From Polytrichum commune (taxonomy: Eukaryota; Streptophyta; Polytrichopsida; Polytrichales; Polytrichaceae): DNA of 64,000 nt. Made by a program: the position numbers and the translations under genes. This document shows positions 19,901 through 28,099 of this stretch, piece by piece. How positions within the stretch are numbered: the stretch's first letter is position 1; each line of letters begins with the position of its first letter. The notes under the pieces are model-generated. The model was given only the letters and a program-made list of their open reading frames with translations. It did not search any database and was not told where the DNA came from. The stretch is taken from assembly GCA_950295325.1 (NCBI GenBank), contig OX485807.1, positions 49,152,796 to 49,216,795 of the forward strand. Reading direction: 5' to 3'.

Positions 19901-21540
19901 CCACCCGAGGCCGAACGGCACGGCCTCCATGGGCATTGGCCCATTGTGAGGCCATAGTTGCCTAGTATGGTTCGGGTTGTTGTAGTGTTGCTCCGGCAAC
20001 GCGATGATCAACATAGGATTGGACTTCCATGGATGGAAGTCCACATTGGGGAAATGGGTTACCGACTAAGGGGTGAGTCCCGAAAGCAAAGTAGGAGGGT
20101 TGGTTCCCTCCTATGAACTATTGGTCCGGGGTAAGAGGACCTGAATGTAAAAATAAAAAAAAGAACCGACTGCGACAAGTTTTTGTCGATGTTGTTCTCT
20201 AATTTTGATGTCGGAATATGGTCCCCCGTAGAGCAGAACGTACTAGAGGTTGTAGGTGCATTTCTTGCATCGGGAACGACAGCTCAATGGAGCTTTCTGT
20301 GGGGGAGGACTTACCCCCTCCAGAACCCAATAAGAGACCTCCGCATGCTATTTGATATGATTCCGGACCCCACGCACGGTTCAACACGGTGTCTCCAAAT
20401 CGATTGGGATACAACGGCGACGGCGTGTTCCCCCCCCTCAAATGTCCTAAACTTTCCGCGCTGGGATCCCCTAAACCCCAACGATGACTTCCTCCGCAGA
20501 ATCTGCGGGCCATTCGAAGCATTGGCCCGCAAGCAATCCGACATTGAATATTGTTTGGCGTATCTGACCAAGGAGGTCCATCTAGCGTCGGTACCTGCGA
20601 ACCTGGTAGGTTCATCGACACAGGTAAGCTGCTCTTGGATATTTTTTGTTTCTATTTGGTTCTCACTCCAATCGCAAACAAGGAAAATGCTAATAACACA
20701 TGTCCACATAGGTATGTCACTCCACGAAGTAATATGAGGACCATAGGCGAATATGTTACTTATTGCGGTCATTCTAATATGACTATGTCCAGTCATATGA
20801 CTATGGTCAGTCATAGGTCATATGACTATGTGCAGTCATATGACTATGGCTAGTCACGGGTTGTATGACTACGTCCAGTCATATGACTATGCTCAGTTAT
20901 AGGTCGTAATGATATTACTCATTGTTGTCATATCTGATGACTAAGGTGCGGTATATGAATATGTCCTATCAGATTATGCAATCATGGCCTAGTGTGAGGT
21001 CATATATTGAGTGTTGAAGCTCCAAAGAAAGAGAAACTCCGGTCTACAAGGGGCCGGCGTGAATAAAGTGTCCGTTCGTAATGCCAATGAACCCGATGGC
21101 CACTCCATAAATTCAACGCGGATTGTTTTACTTGTTGATAATTACGTTTTCTGCTGCAGATATAAGTAGAAGAGGTCACCACCGTATTGTCGGAGACGGC
21201 TAATGCGATGGTGGAGGACGCACCCTTGCCGTTGGCCACGGGGTCCAATGTCGCATTATTCGACCTGGACGAGGAGAACAAGGCCAAGGCGAACGTAGTG
21301 GCACAAGGCATCATCGTGAGCCTTGCAGGAGGCTCACTCCACGGGCGACTCATTGAGGAGGGCAACGTATCAGTTTACGTGTCCTCAATCGAACCGGGAG
21401 CAGAGTCCGTGTTGCTGTACGAAGGCAACAACGACGACGATCCTCCGATGCTGCATCTGGGCGATGCATTGAAGTCCATCACCAAGTGGCCAGTGGAAGC
21501 ACTGAAGGCTATCCCGCTGGAACCTCAACAAGCCACTTAG
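7926..21540 (+). CDS. TNP1/Ptta-En/Spm-like protein with NIF-phosphatase-like domain, disrupted by a retrotransposon
   Basis: Likely second protein of the CACTA element, comparable in position to TNPA/TNP1 DNA-binding factors. Exons I can support: 7926-8052 (MEEEIPEYERMRKKN, LRELGLSPIGTSHFKRP), 9361-9727 (ends in an acidic DDDEDEEDEEE run and basic RRRK), 10066-10914 (Ptta/En-Spm-like: WVEVDEAGCPTGIHRP, GPLPPYVKKAH, ATRMKAARQT, YSGRSEGEV), 11277-11576 (predicted helix with KGEMEDVKAMMKQLLLEVQK), 11723-11926 (basic, nuclear-like KKKPIAKKRK), 12242-13033 (NIF-phosphatase-like), perhaps 21010-21056, and about 21167 or 21175 to 21540 (DUF8039-like: GIIVSL, DALKSITKWP). From 9361 to 13033 every junction is GT-AG and phase 0. 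The 8052-9361 join needs a missing small exon; 8448-8463 would fit in phase. The chromovirus and a 620-bp duplication lie between the NIF exon and the last exons. Confidence 0.72.
8105..8320. repeat. AGTCATA/TATGACT repeats in first intron
   Basis: At least six units such as TATGACTCCCTGTAGTCATA occur just after the first coding exon. Same family as the other CACTA repeats. Confidence 0.7.
8524..9078. repeat. 57-bp direct repeats about 500 bp apart
   Basis: AACTTGTGTATGTGTTTGTT (8524) continues CATATTCCTTTCGTAAGATG and so on to 8580, and recurs at 9022-9078 with few changes. The stretch lies in an intron and lacks AGTCATA units, so it may be a separate small insertion. Confidence 0.75.
9855..10030. 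repeat. AGTCATA/TATGACT repeats in intron
   Basis: Eight or so spaced units (for example TATGACTATAGGTAGTCATA at 9908-9927) fill the intron between the exons ending 9727 and starting 10066. Confidence 0.75.
10940..11225. repeat. Tandem array of AGTCATA palindromes, about 38-bp period
   Basis: Successive units read ATATGACTTCACCTAGTCAT with 6-bp loops, spaced by about 17 bp of GTGAGTAAT-like sequence, from about 11055 to 11200. Each unit is an inverted repeat. The array fills the intron between exons 10066-10914 and 11277-11576. Confidence 0.85.
12010..12205. repeat. AGTCATA/TATGACT repeats in intron
   Basis: About ten units, direct and inverted, sit in the intron immediately 5' of the NIF-like exon. 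Confidence 0.75.
12242..13033 (+). other. Degenerate NIF/FCP1-like phosphatase domain exon
   Basis: Exon of the TNP1-like gene. After a basic linker it reads RRKIIVLNVVGLLCDI, then DKFLSMLFSNFDVGIWSP, EQNVLEVVGAFL, QWSFLWGRTYP, PIRDLRMLFDM, RCLQIDWDTTA, PPSNVLNFPRWDPLNPNDDF and a final helix ending YCLAYLTKEV. This follows the order of plant NLI-interacting-factor phosphatases: DLNGLL, FxNFEVGIWSS, LFCWDQ, KDLRxLW, LLIDDSPYKA, PPHTAIFP. In known family members the first motif supplies the Asp nucleophile; here it is N-V-V instead of D-x-D/N, and DDSP is DWDT. I infer a pseudoenzyme that keeps the fold. Splice donor GTAAGC follows at 13034. Confidence 0.75.
12546..13165 (+). repeat. 620-bp duplicated host segment, left copy
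   Basis: It is essentially identical to 20136-20755. The one difference I noticed is GCGCGTTC at 12833 versus GCGTGTTC at 20423, a CpG-to-TpG change turning Arg into Cys. It includes most of the NIF-like exon, its splice donor and the start of the next intron. The left copy abuts the 5' LTR of the chromovirus exactly. Confidence 0.95.
13166..14138 (+). repeat. 5' LTR of chromovirus (973 bp)
   Basis: It begins TGTCGCG and ends GCGACA (short inverted ends TGTCGC/GCGACA), with the primer binding site 2 bp downstream. It contains a perfect 24-bp GC-rich palindrome at 13441-13464 (half-site GGGCGCTGTCCC) and several smaller hairpins. ORFs here are not genes. Confidence 0.95.
14141..14158 (+). promoter_or_regulatory. 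tRNA-Met primer binding site
   Basis: TGGTATCATAGCAGGGTT matches the plant initiator-tRNA complement TGGTATCAGAGC with one mismatch. It starts 2 bp after the LTR end, where reverse transcription is primed. Confidence 0.9.
14168..15240 (+). pseudogene. Chromovirus gag remnant with Cys-rich tandem repeats
   Basis: Frames are broken. From about 14800 to 15130 a roughly 60-bp unit (GTGCCGCGGACGGAATGTTG followed by GTGGCTTTGTG...ACCAAG) repeats about five times. In shifting frames it encodes Cys/Trp/Gly-rich segments such as CLFCGQIMRNWFC. These could be decayed tandem zinc knuckles of a nucleocapsid, which is inference; no full CCHC knuckle is intact. Confidence 0.5.
15257..15820 (+). pseudogene. 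Chromovirus protease region joined to RT tail
   Basis: The frame from 15257 carries a protease-like region (CKPVSLRCIMMGHNGKELKF) and then LVRYKDVFTNVLPKK, which resembles the linker before gypsy RT. The next recognisable piece, EIEFFKYVVTKE, comes from after the YxDD motif. The RT catalytic core is therefore deleted. Confidence 0.6.
15860..16770 (+). pseudogene. RT-connection/RNase H segment, triplicated
   Basis: LRSFVGLANYYHHFIHGF is the conserved gypsy segment before RNase H. The following block (EWDEPCHQAFGELKSKFSS, PFEVHTGARDF) occurs three times, starting about 15970, 16200 and 16447, with 230-247 bp spacing. The copies sit in different frames, and the later ones retain more normal family residues than the first. 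Confidence 0.85.
17056..17900 (+). pseudogene. Chromovirus integrase, several stops
   Basis: Zinc-finger region PIAGHRGERKKNRH, then FLQPLPIPSAPWHSMCMDLI (first catalytic Asp), YDAILLMVERFAKLAHMVP, VIVWDQDPKFTS (second Asp; W replaces the usual S) and RVNGVLKQYLRNL (altered ERVNxxLE region with the catalytic Glu). In-frame stops occur near 17257, 17479 and 17626. Confidence 0.85.
18050..18455 (+). pseudogene. Integrase C-terminus with chromodomain
   Basis: KLELPPEIKVHPTFHVSFLK is the usual chromovirus GPF/SH3-like tail. About 50 codons later comes a chromodomain, EYLVKW-stop-GYHDKEAVWVAARDM (18311 onward), interrupted by one TGA. Chromodomains guide integration to particular chromatin; this copy is not translatable as is. 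Confidence 0.85.
18456..19256 (+). other. Chromovirus 3' untranslated region
   Basis: This lies between the chromodomain and the polypurine tract. No ORF with recognisable features was seen. It contains a GGGGGAGAGA purine run near 18480 that could act as a secondary polypurine tract. Confidence 0.5.
19257..19269 (+). promoter_or_regulatory. Polypurine tract
   Basis: TGGTGGGGGTGAG directly precedes the 3' LTR start TGTCGCG, the standard position for plus-strand DNA priming. Confidence 0.85.
19270..20139 (+). repeat. 3' LTR, truncated by 103 bp
   Basis: It matches 13166-14035 without a difference that I could see. It stops at AAGAGGA, and the following sequence is the duplicated host segment. 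AGGA is shared by both at the junction. Confidence 0.95.
20136..20755 (+). repeat. 620-bp duplicated host segment, right copy
   Basis: Second copy of 12546-13165. On its right it continues into the original intron (ATATGTTACTTATT), which shows that the retrotransposon joined after ATATG. It carries the C-terminal part of the NIF-like exon with its donor but no splice acceptor, so it would be skipped or retained in transcripts. Confidence 0.95.
20757..20915. repeat. AGTCATA/TATGACT repeats, dense
   Basis: At least eight alternating units (CATATGACTATGTCCAGTCA and close variants) start immediately after the right copy of the duplicated segment. Confidence 0.85.
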
Positions 21541-21659
21541 ATTTCAGTAGTTTACGCATTTAGGGGTCATGTAGGAAAGATGAACACATTTGGATATCCT
21601 TGGAGACATGGACTACATAAAGTCGTTCAAGTTATTGAAATTTATCTGCCCAATTTGTG

Positions 21660-22349
21660 CGCTCAATTTCTTATTTGGCTCAGTCATGTAGCGCATGACT
21701 TGAATGTGTCGTAATTGCTTGGGTTGTGCCTGGAAATGTGACTGACATTCAGAATTGCTAGTAATACAAATCTAACTCAATACAGTTACCACAACGCACA
21801 AAGAACTACGCGCCGTGACTCTCCATCTACGCGAATATCACTCCATCATGTCACATTATGCATGACATGTTACTAAGAATATGACTATAGGACGTCATAT
21901 AATAATGTCATCCCCGCAGAAAATGTGACTATCGCCTCAAAAAACATGACTACAAGTAGTCAAAAAACTAGTAGTCACAATCCACGTGGCCTGCCACGTC
22001 GGCAAAATTATGACACATGCATGTCATATTACACGTCAGCAGAAAACATGACTACATAGAGTCACATGCCACGTCGGATAGGTATTTTTTCTGCCCGGGC
22101 AGGTCAAAAAAGGGCACAGACTCCAAGGCTAGTCAAGGTATGCCCCACGTGCTGTGGGGATCGTAGAATCTGTCCTTTTATACGCCCCCACAACCGTATA
22201 TATTCATATGACTCATGTCCGAAGCGACTCGTCGGTAATGACTAGACCCAGTCACCGCGCGCGTCATCCTCATCCAGAGCCTCGTCAGTCATATTTTGGG
22301 ATTTTATGACTTAAGGCAGTTATAAATTTCAGTCATAAAATACCCAATC
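21660..22349. repeat. Subterminal repeat region of the CACTA element, right end
   Basis: TATGACT and AGTCATA units become frequent towards the 22359 terminus, with AAACATGACTACAAGTAGTC-like inverted pairs near 21944 and 22040-22065. In En/Spm the subterminal region holds the binding sites of TNPA; that role here is inferred from position. Confidence 0.75.
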
Positions 22350-22362
22350 TGTTGTAGTGATT

Positions 22363-23395
22363 ATCATCTTCATAGGAACATGTTATACATGTTGATTTAC
22401 AACTTCAACTATAGTTTATTCTAAGGTACCTTCCCATTTTCGAAAAAATGTTTCCAAATTTGAATTTACTGCAGAAGATTTGGTAACTCCAACTCAAAGA
22501 CCAAGTGCTTAACATTCAAAAGGTAAAGGAAGAAAATTGGTTAGCGCTCCTAATCGATGTTCTGCAGAGGAGTTTTTTAATCCTCCTAATCAAGATGAAA
22601 TTGATATAGGATATATCTATGAAAGATATTTTCTTTTATAGTGGACATGAATCATATAAGGCCTCCTACTAATGATTTTACTAACCAACGTTGTCTTAAT
22701 ATAGAGAGCGTAAAAAAAAAGAAAACAAGGCCTTGCGAGATAAACATATTGTAGACTCTTATTGGATTACATTACATCTAACATTTTATAAAGATTCAAA
22801 TGAAGGTACAAATGAAGCCAAATTATTTAAGGATGTAAGGTCGAAAGAATGTTTTTTGAATGTTTAGAGAGTATGCTTGGAGATTCTATAGAAGAGAAAA
22901 AAAAACAAATTTTTTTCTAATGGTATTACTTACAAACATGTTGATAAACAACATGTGGAACATGAGTGCAATGTTTTGGCCAAAATTTATATTTTAAGTG
23001 GATGACTTTCTCAAATAGATAATGTTAAGATATTTTCGTGTCGACCCGCGACAATTATGTTGTATGATAATAAAATTACATTTTTTTCATCAATAAGATT
23101 GAATGACATTACGACAGAGAGGAAGTACCATAGTACAACGGGATAAATGTTGGAAAAAACTAGAATACTATGGGAGAGTTTTGGTCGACCTAATGCTGAA
23201 GATGAAAACTATAAAAAAAAAATTGCGTTTTATGCCAAGCATTACATGCATAAGGTTGGGAGATGGCAAAATTTCAATTTTGTAAATGAGAGAAAAACAT
23301 TTCATGATTTTACAACTATGGCTACACTTCCAGATGTTTGTTGGCAAGCGTTGAAAAAAATTGTGTGATGTATATGATAATGGTTTAATATTTAA
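22363..23395 (+). other. Degenerate AT-rich sequence, possible unknown ORF remnants
   Basis: Outside the CACTA element. Short in-frame pieces read like protein (SAEEFFNPPNQDEIDIGYIY near 22560; NYKKKIAFYAKHYMHKVGRW near 23208; TFHDFTTMATLPDVCWQALK near 23300) but are broken by stops and frame changes. I do not recognise the family. Confidence 0.3.
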
Positions 23396-23399
23396 ATTA

Positions 23400-23695
23400 G
23401 AAAAACATAGAAGTGTATATCTCAAGATTGCCAATGAATGTTGCCATATCATCATTTTCTCCAAGCCTCATGTTGTAATAGTTTTCTTGCGACTAATACA
23501 AGGATTCCATAGCAGTTCTTTTGTCAATTAACACAAATTTGTTCCAAATCTCTTTAGAGGTCTTGCAATTGATGATCGTATGAAGGATATGCTTATCCAC
23601 CAATTGAATCAGTATGGAGAATGTTTGCTTGTCTCATTTCTTGAATTCAAGAATAGCATTTTGAATAGTATCATTTTGTGTTGATGACATCCCTT
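23400..23695 (-). pseudogene. Ty1/copia gag (UBN2-like) fragment
   Basis: On the minus strand, with a few stops, it reads TIQNAILEF, ILIQLVDKHILHTIINCKTS, KEIWNKFVLIDKRTAMESLY and MRLGENDDMATFIGNLE. This is the pattern of the copia gag UBN2 domain (AKEIWDxL, then M..G..V...I). It points opposite to the adjacent copia RT, so the two come from separate insertions or from a rearrangement. Confidence 0.65.
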
Positions 23696-23754
23696 CATCT
23701 CGGGTTGGTGTAAACTCTGAAAACAAAGTACCTTCCTAACGGCATTGTCGACAA

Positions 23755-25125
23755 GTTCAAAACTTGCCTAGTTGCAAAGGGTTGTACTCAAAAGGCTCGG
23801 ATTGATTACAGTGAAACCTTCTCACCTGTGGTCAAATTTGAAATTGTCCGCCTTGTCATGGCTATCACTGCCGAAGATTACCTCGAGATTCTTCAGTTTG
23901 ACATCAAAACTGCATTTTTGCATGGCGTACATTGCTGAACCCTTTACATGGAGCAACCTGAAGGATTTGTCGACCCAGTTCATCCCCATTATGTTTGCAT
24001 TCTTTGAAAAACTATTTATGGGTTCAAACAAACTTCCCGCAACTGGAATCACAAATTCCATCAATTTCTTCTTCAGTTTGGTTTCAAAGTGAATGATATT
24101 GACCTATGTGCATACTATTCCTCACAAGGTGGGCACACTGTCATTCTTCTAATCTATGTTGATGATGGGCTTGTTTGTTTTTCCCGCGGCATCAATATTG
24201 ATCATATCTTGGACTCCATGGACAAAGCATTCTCCAACACCAGAGGACCAGCAGGTTGTTACATTGGCCTCCGCATTACCGGTCACTGTGACACTCGTGA
24301 GATTTTCCTGGACCATACCCACTAACTTACTCGATCGGTTCAAAAATTTGGTTTTCAAAACTTTGTTCCGTTGTCTGTCCCTACTGATCCCCATACACAT
24401 TTGAGTTTTCTCTCCTCTGATGACTACAGTCCTGATCCTTCATTTCCATACCACACCATTGTGGTATCCCTTCAATTCGCTTGCATTGGAACTCACCCTG
24501 ATATTTCCTATGCAGTCAGTGTTGCTGCCAAGTACTGCACTAACCCTTCTCCTGCCTACTATAATGCTCTTTGCCTCATTCTTAAATATCTTTCCATGAT
24601 TCTTTCCTTCGGCATTTCCTTCTTAGGGAATGATCATCCCCTTTCTCTCATTTGCTTACACCGATGTTGACTTTGCCAAGGACCTGGACAATTCTCGATC
24701 TCGCTCTGGATTTTTTTTTTTTTTGTCAATGGTAGTCCTATTCTCTGGGCTTCCCGCAAACAAACCAACTGTGCTAGCAACATTATTGAAGCATAATACC
24801 TTGTTGCCTCCTCTACTACTAAATAAACCATTTGGCAAAGACGATTGCTCTCTAGCCTCGGTAAACCCCCCACCTCTCTTACCCATTTGTTCACTGACAA
24901 CCAAAGTGCTTTGCGTCTTATCAAGAACCCCGAATTTCATCGTAGAACTAAACATATTGATTTCCAATACCACGTCATACGTGAAGCATTTTTAGTTGAT
25001 CTCATCTTCCCTTCGTTTGTCTTCACTCATGATCAATTGGCTGATATCTTTACTAAAGCACTTCCCAAGGAGACTTTCCAACACCTGCACCATCAACTTG
25101 GCATGTGTTCAGTTGTACATTGAGT
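23755..25125 (+). pseudogene. Ty1/copia reverse transcriptase-RNase H, degenerate
   Basis: RVT_2 motifs appear in order: CLVAKGCTQKARIDYSETFS, FDIKTAFLHG, YMEQPEGFVDP, YGFKQT, then the catalytic LIYVDDGLVC (24150). Next come THPDISYAVSVAAKY, the RNase H pieces YTDVDFAKDLDNSRSRSGF and TNQSALRLIKNPEFH, HIDFQYHVIRE and HDQLADIFTKALPKETF, ending GMCSVVH and a stop. Stops and frameshifts occur near 23936, 24010, 24325 and 24700-24860 (a T-run). Not functional. Confidence 0.92.
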
Positions 25126-25400
25126 GGGAGATTGAATACATCTTCCAATGCTCAACGAGTGGGAGTATTGGACTCAGTGTGTTTCGCATTGGTTACTCTA
25201 TTCAAGATTATTCACTTGATTAGTTAGAGTAGTTAGATTGATTAATGATAGAAGTTTTCTTGTTCACATCACCGGCAGTGAAGAGGAATAATAAGATGAG
25301 TAACAAGCTCAATGACGATATTGTCTGCAAAATACATGTGAGTGAGTGCATGTAGTTGATAGAAAGTTGATCAAAATTTGAAATGTAGATGAGTGTCTGA
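25126..25400 (+). other. Probable polypurine tract and 3' LTR start of the copia copy
   Basis: GAGTGGGAGAT followed by TGAATACA just after the pol stop is the usual copia tract and LTR start. No 5' LTR copy was found, so the LTR extent is unknown. Confidence 0.4.
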
Positions 25401-25779
25401 GTCACTTACTCACAAAAAATAAAAGCATATTTTACCAAATGTGTCTTTGTATGAGTGGTTTGTACGTGCATCATCATGTGTATGTGAGTGTAGAGTTATC
25501 AACGAGTGAAGAAAACATTATAGACAAAGACTGTGAATGAAAAATAATGTCAACTTGTATGTAGAATGTTGCACCACCGAGTGAATGTTTGAAGATTGGT
25601 TAAAAATTTGTGTTGCTAACAACATGTTATGGGCCCACAAACCAATAACAATATTGTGATAATATCTAAACCCGTGTCTAAAGGCCTGAAACCAGGGTTG
25701 GTATATTAAGCGGTATTTTTGCCCCTTCTTTCATGGCCTTCGGTCTTCAACCTTCCTAGTTGCTTCCCCATCCTTGGAT

Positions 25780-25985
25780 ACTCCTCCGGGCTTCGGCCAT
25801 CTTCTTGTTGTTATCCGGTTTTGGGCTTTGGCCATCTCCTACTGGAATCTGGTTCGGGCTTCGGCCATTTTTCGTTGTTATCTGGTTTCGGCTTCAACCA
25901 TCTTATACTATTATCTGGTTTCGGCTTCGGTCACCTTCTGCTGCTATCTAGTTTCGGCTTTGGCCATCTTCTATTGCTATCTCAA
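25780..25985. repeat. Short tandem repeat, about 36-bp unit
   Basis: Five to six imperfect units of TATCTGGTTTCGGCTTCGGC followed by CATCTTCTGCTGCT. All three plus frames stay open and give a repeated GFGHLLLL peptide, which I regard as an artefact of the repeat. Confidence 0.8.
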
Positions 25986-26170
25986 CTATTATGATTCCAT
26001 TTTGCTGCTCACCCTTGAGCCATTTTTTTTTTGTATATCTGTAATGTTTTGAGCCCATCTGCTATCTTCAGTTGTTTTTAAGTGCCCTCAACTATTAATG
26101 CGACATATACCCCCCTCCATGGATTGAGATCATGCCCTCATGATCGTTGAAATATTTTTATAAACTTGGA

Positions 26171-27260
26171 TCATATCATGGAAGGTAGAGCAAGGTTCGT
26201 GCATGTGGTGTAGAGATTTGTCTTTGTTCTAATGTGAGTTTTTTTGTCCTCTAATGCCTTGGTAATGTAGCCATGTAATTGAATCTTGTGGAAAGCTGGT
26301 GGAAATGAATCAAGATATTTCCAAATGAGACTCTGATGATGTTTGTTGGCTTTGTGTAATAGGGTAGTGTCTTCTTGTGCTAACACATCAAGTGCATATG
26401 AGAATTTTGGAAAATGTTCATTTGCCATATCATGTATCTATTTTACCACTTTTGGGTCATACGGTTCAATCTATGGTAAAAAAAATTGATTTTTGATGTT
26501 TGTGTAGAATTCCTCATGATGTTGGTTAATGTGTGTGAGAGCTCCTATGCAAAACCTAGTAAGGTAAAAATTTGGGTTTGTGGTAGTAATCTCAACTACT
26601 CCCTTTTGTATGATTCTTTTAGGACCCACATACATGTAAGCAAATCCTTGGTTGCTGCATTGGCTTTCATTTAAATGGTTTGAAATTGCTCCTTAAATAA
26701 GTGGCTTTTGGGCCAGATATTGGGTAAGTTGTTATAGTTTAAGATCATAGGTTTGTAGGCTTGGTAGTATTGAAAAACACTAATTGGCATTGCCAATTTT
26801 TTCATGGTGACCGCGATCATATTCCTTGGATCCTCAATTTTGTTGTAACCTAAGAGATGTTCCCACTTAAGAGGGCTATATTCCCCTTCCTCTTGATATT
26901 ATGTTTTATATTGTAGTTCATCTCTTTCTAGGGTAACTTGATGCAATGTTGTTTTGAGGTTTTTAAAGGTGCGCCCTAACTTTGCAGTCACTCTTTTTAA
27001 CAATATATTGGTTGTAATTTGCTTATTTTCTTTTCTTTTTTTATCCCCTAATTTCCCATCTATCCAATGGTCAAAAGCCTCAAATTTGACCAGTTCCATT
27101 GTTCGCTCCATTTTTGTGGCTCTTGCATTGACCAATTCGGGCCCCTGTCGCAGCGTTTATTTTGCGATGTCCCTTTCAGACAGTGAAAGTGTTTTATGGG
27201 GAGGTTGACTAGAAAGTGGGTTGTGTTGTGAAGACCTCTCATGTTGTCGGACCGGTGATG
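26171..27260 (-). pseudogene. Degenerate ORF of unknown family
   Basis: Read from 27260 leftwards on the minus strand, protein-like sequence covers about 350 codons with stops and at least one frame change. It includes FEAFDHWIDGKLGDKKRKE, RTFKNLKTTLHQVTLERDEL (coiled-coil-like), YSPLKWEHLLGYNKIEDPRN and FPKFSYALDVLAQEDTTLL. No family is recognised; a retroelement or transposon origin is likely from context. Confidence 0.4.
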
Positions 27261-27414
27261 TGGGGTGATGTCGCTAAGGACTTGTAAGGACAAAAACTCC
27301 ATAATATAAATGTGAGTTCACCTTGGAACAACCTTCACAATCAAAATGCCACTTAAATTGGTAATTGAATTAAGCCCAAACATTGTTGTGCAATTGTACG
27401 ATTTGGTTGGTTTT

Positions 27415-28065
27415 CAAGATTGCAAGAGAATTACCGATCATTTAAGAGGAATTTGTAGAATATACATCAAATGAAAAAAATTGTACATCAAAAAAAGAAA
27501 AGAAAACATGTAGATTTTCATGGGATGACCTAAGAGGCATGCATAATTCCCAAAAGTAGCATGTCTCAACAATAACATGTGATTAAGTTCCTTTGAGCAC
27601 CTACTGATCCCAAATCAAACGATTGTAAGTAGAAAACAACTTAAACATGCAACCCATAAACCCACAGGTTGCAACGCACAAATACCCCCTAGCAGCTGAA
27701 GATAGTCCAAAAAGAATAAGATGCCAACATGTAAGCGATTGCATGTAGGCCGAAGCTGACTCGACACCTCTTCACCAAAAATTATCTTCGGAAGTTCAAC
27801 ACAGACAAACATACCAAAAGGTGCAGAGATTGAGAAATAACCGGTTGTTTTTCAAGATTTTAGGAGAATTTTTTATCAGTTTAGAGGAATATGTAGAATA
27901 TACAACCCCTGAATAAAACATTCCTAGAAGATGTTAGCATGTAACATGAAGTTTTTGGAATTCTAGGAAGACTTCAGGATATTTTTTTATCAGATTAGAC
28001 GGATTTATAGAATATACAATCCTTGAATAAAACATTCCCAGAAGATGTCAGCATGTAACAAGTAG
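27415..28065. repeat. Imperfect repeats of about 110 bp
   Basis: Units carry TTTTCAAGATT, GAATATGTAGAATATACAA and TGAATAAAACATTCCTAGAA then GATGTTAGCATGTAACA. Clear copies are at about 27851-27950 and 27962-28063, with a diverged partial copy at 27415. Confidence 0.6.
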
Positions 28066-28099
28066 TTTCTAGTGAGAAAACACCAAGGTAGTTTCGGAA

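Larger units (their letters stand above)
13166..20139 (+). mobile_element. Ty3/gypsy chromovirus, deleted and non-autonomous, identical LTRs
   Basis: LTR-retrotransposon with 5' LTR (13166-14138), a primer binding site, a decayed gag-pol interior, polypurine tract (19257-19269) and a 3' LTR truncated after 870 bp (19270-20139). Pol order is protease remnant, RT tail, RNase H, integrase, chromodomain, which marks a chromovirus. Reading frames contain many stops, and the RT catalytic core is missing. The two LTRs look identical over their shared 870 bp. It lies inside an intron of the TNP1-like gene. Confidence 0.93.
1..22359. mobile_element. Giant CACTA (En/Spm) transposon, left end outside window
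   Basis: The right terminus is TGTTGTAGTG (22350-22359). Its reverse complement, CACTACAACA, is the classic CACTA-family tip; the next three bases (ATT, 22360-22362) would be the target-site duplication. No matching CACTACAACA left tip is seen before the minus-strand transposase, so the element starts outside the window and exceeds 22 kb. Inside are a TNP2-type transposase and a SET-domain gene on the minus strand, a divergent TNP1-like gene on the plus strand, and many TATGACT/AGTCATA palindromic units in introns and flanks. A nested chromovirus (13166-20139) and a 620-bp host duplication account for about 7.6 kb of the length. That everything from 1 to 22359 is one element is an inference from shared repeats and gene content. 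Confidence 0.8.

Noticed and set aside
20183-20737. Second NIF-like ORF as a separate gene
   Set aside because: It is the C-terminal part of the duplicated exon, without its own acceptor or a credible start.
25719-26052. 91-92 codon plus-strand ORFs with a GFGHLLLL repeat
   Set aside because: All three frames are open because of a 36-bp tandem repeat; no start context or family.
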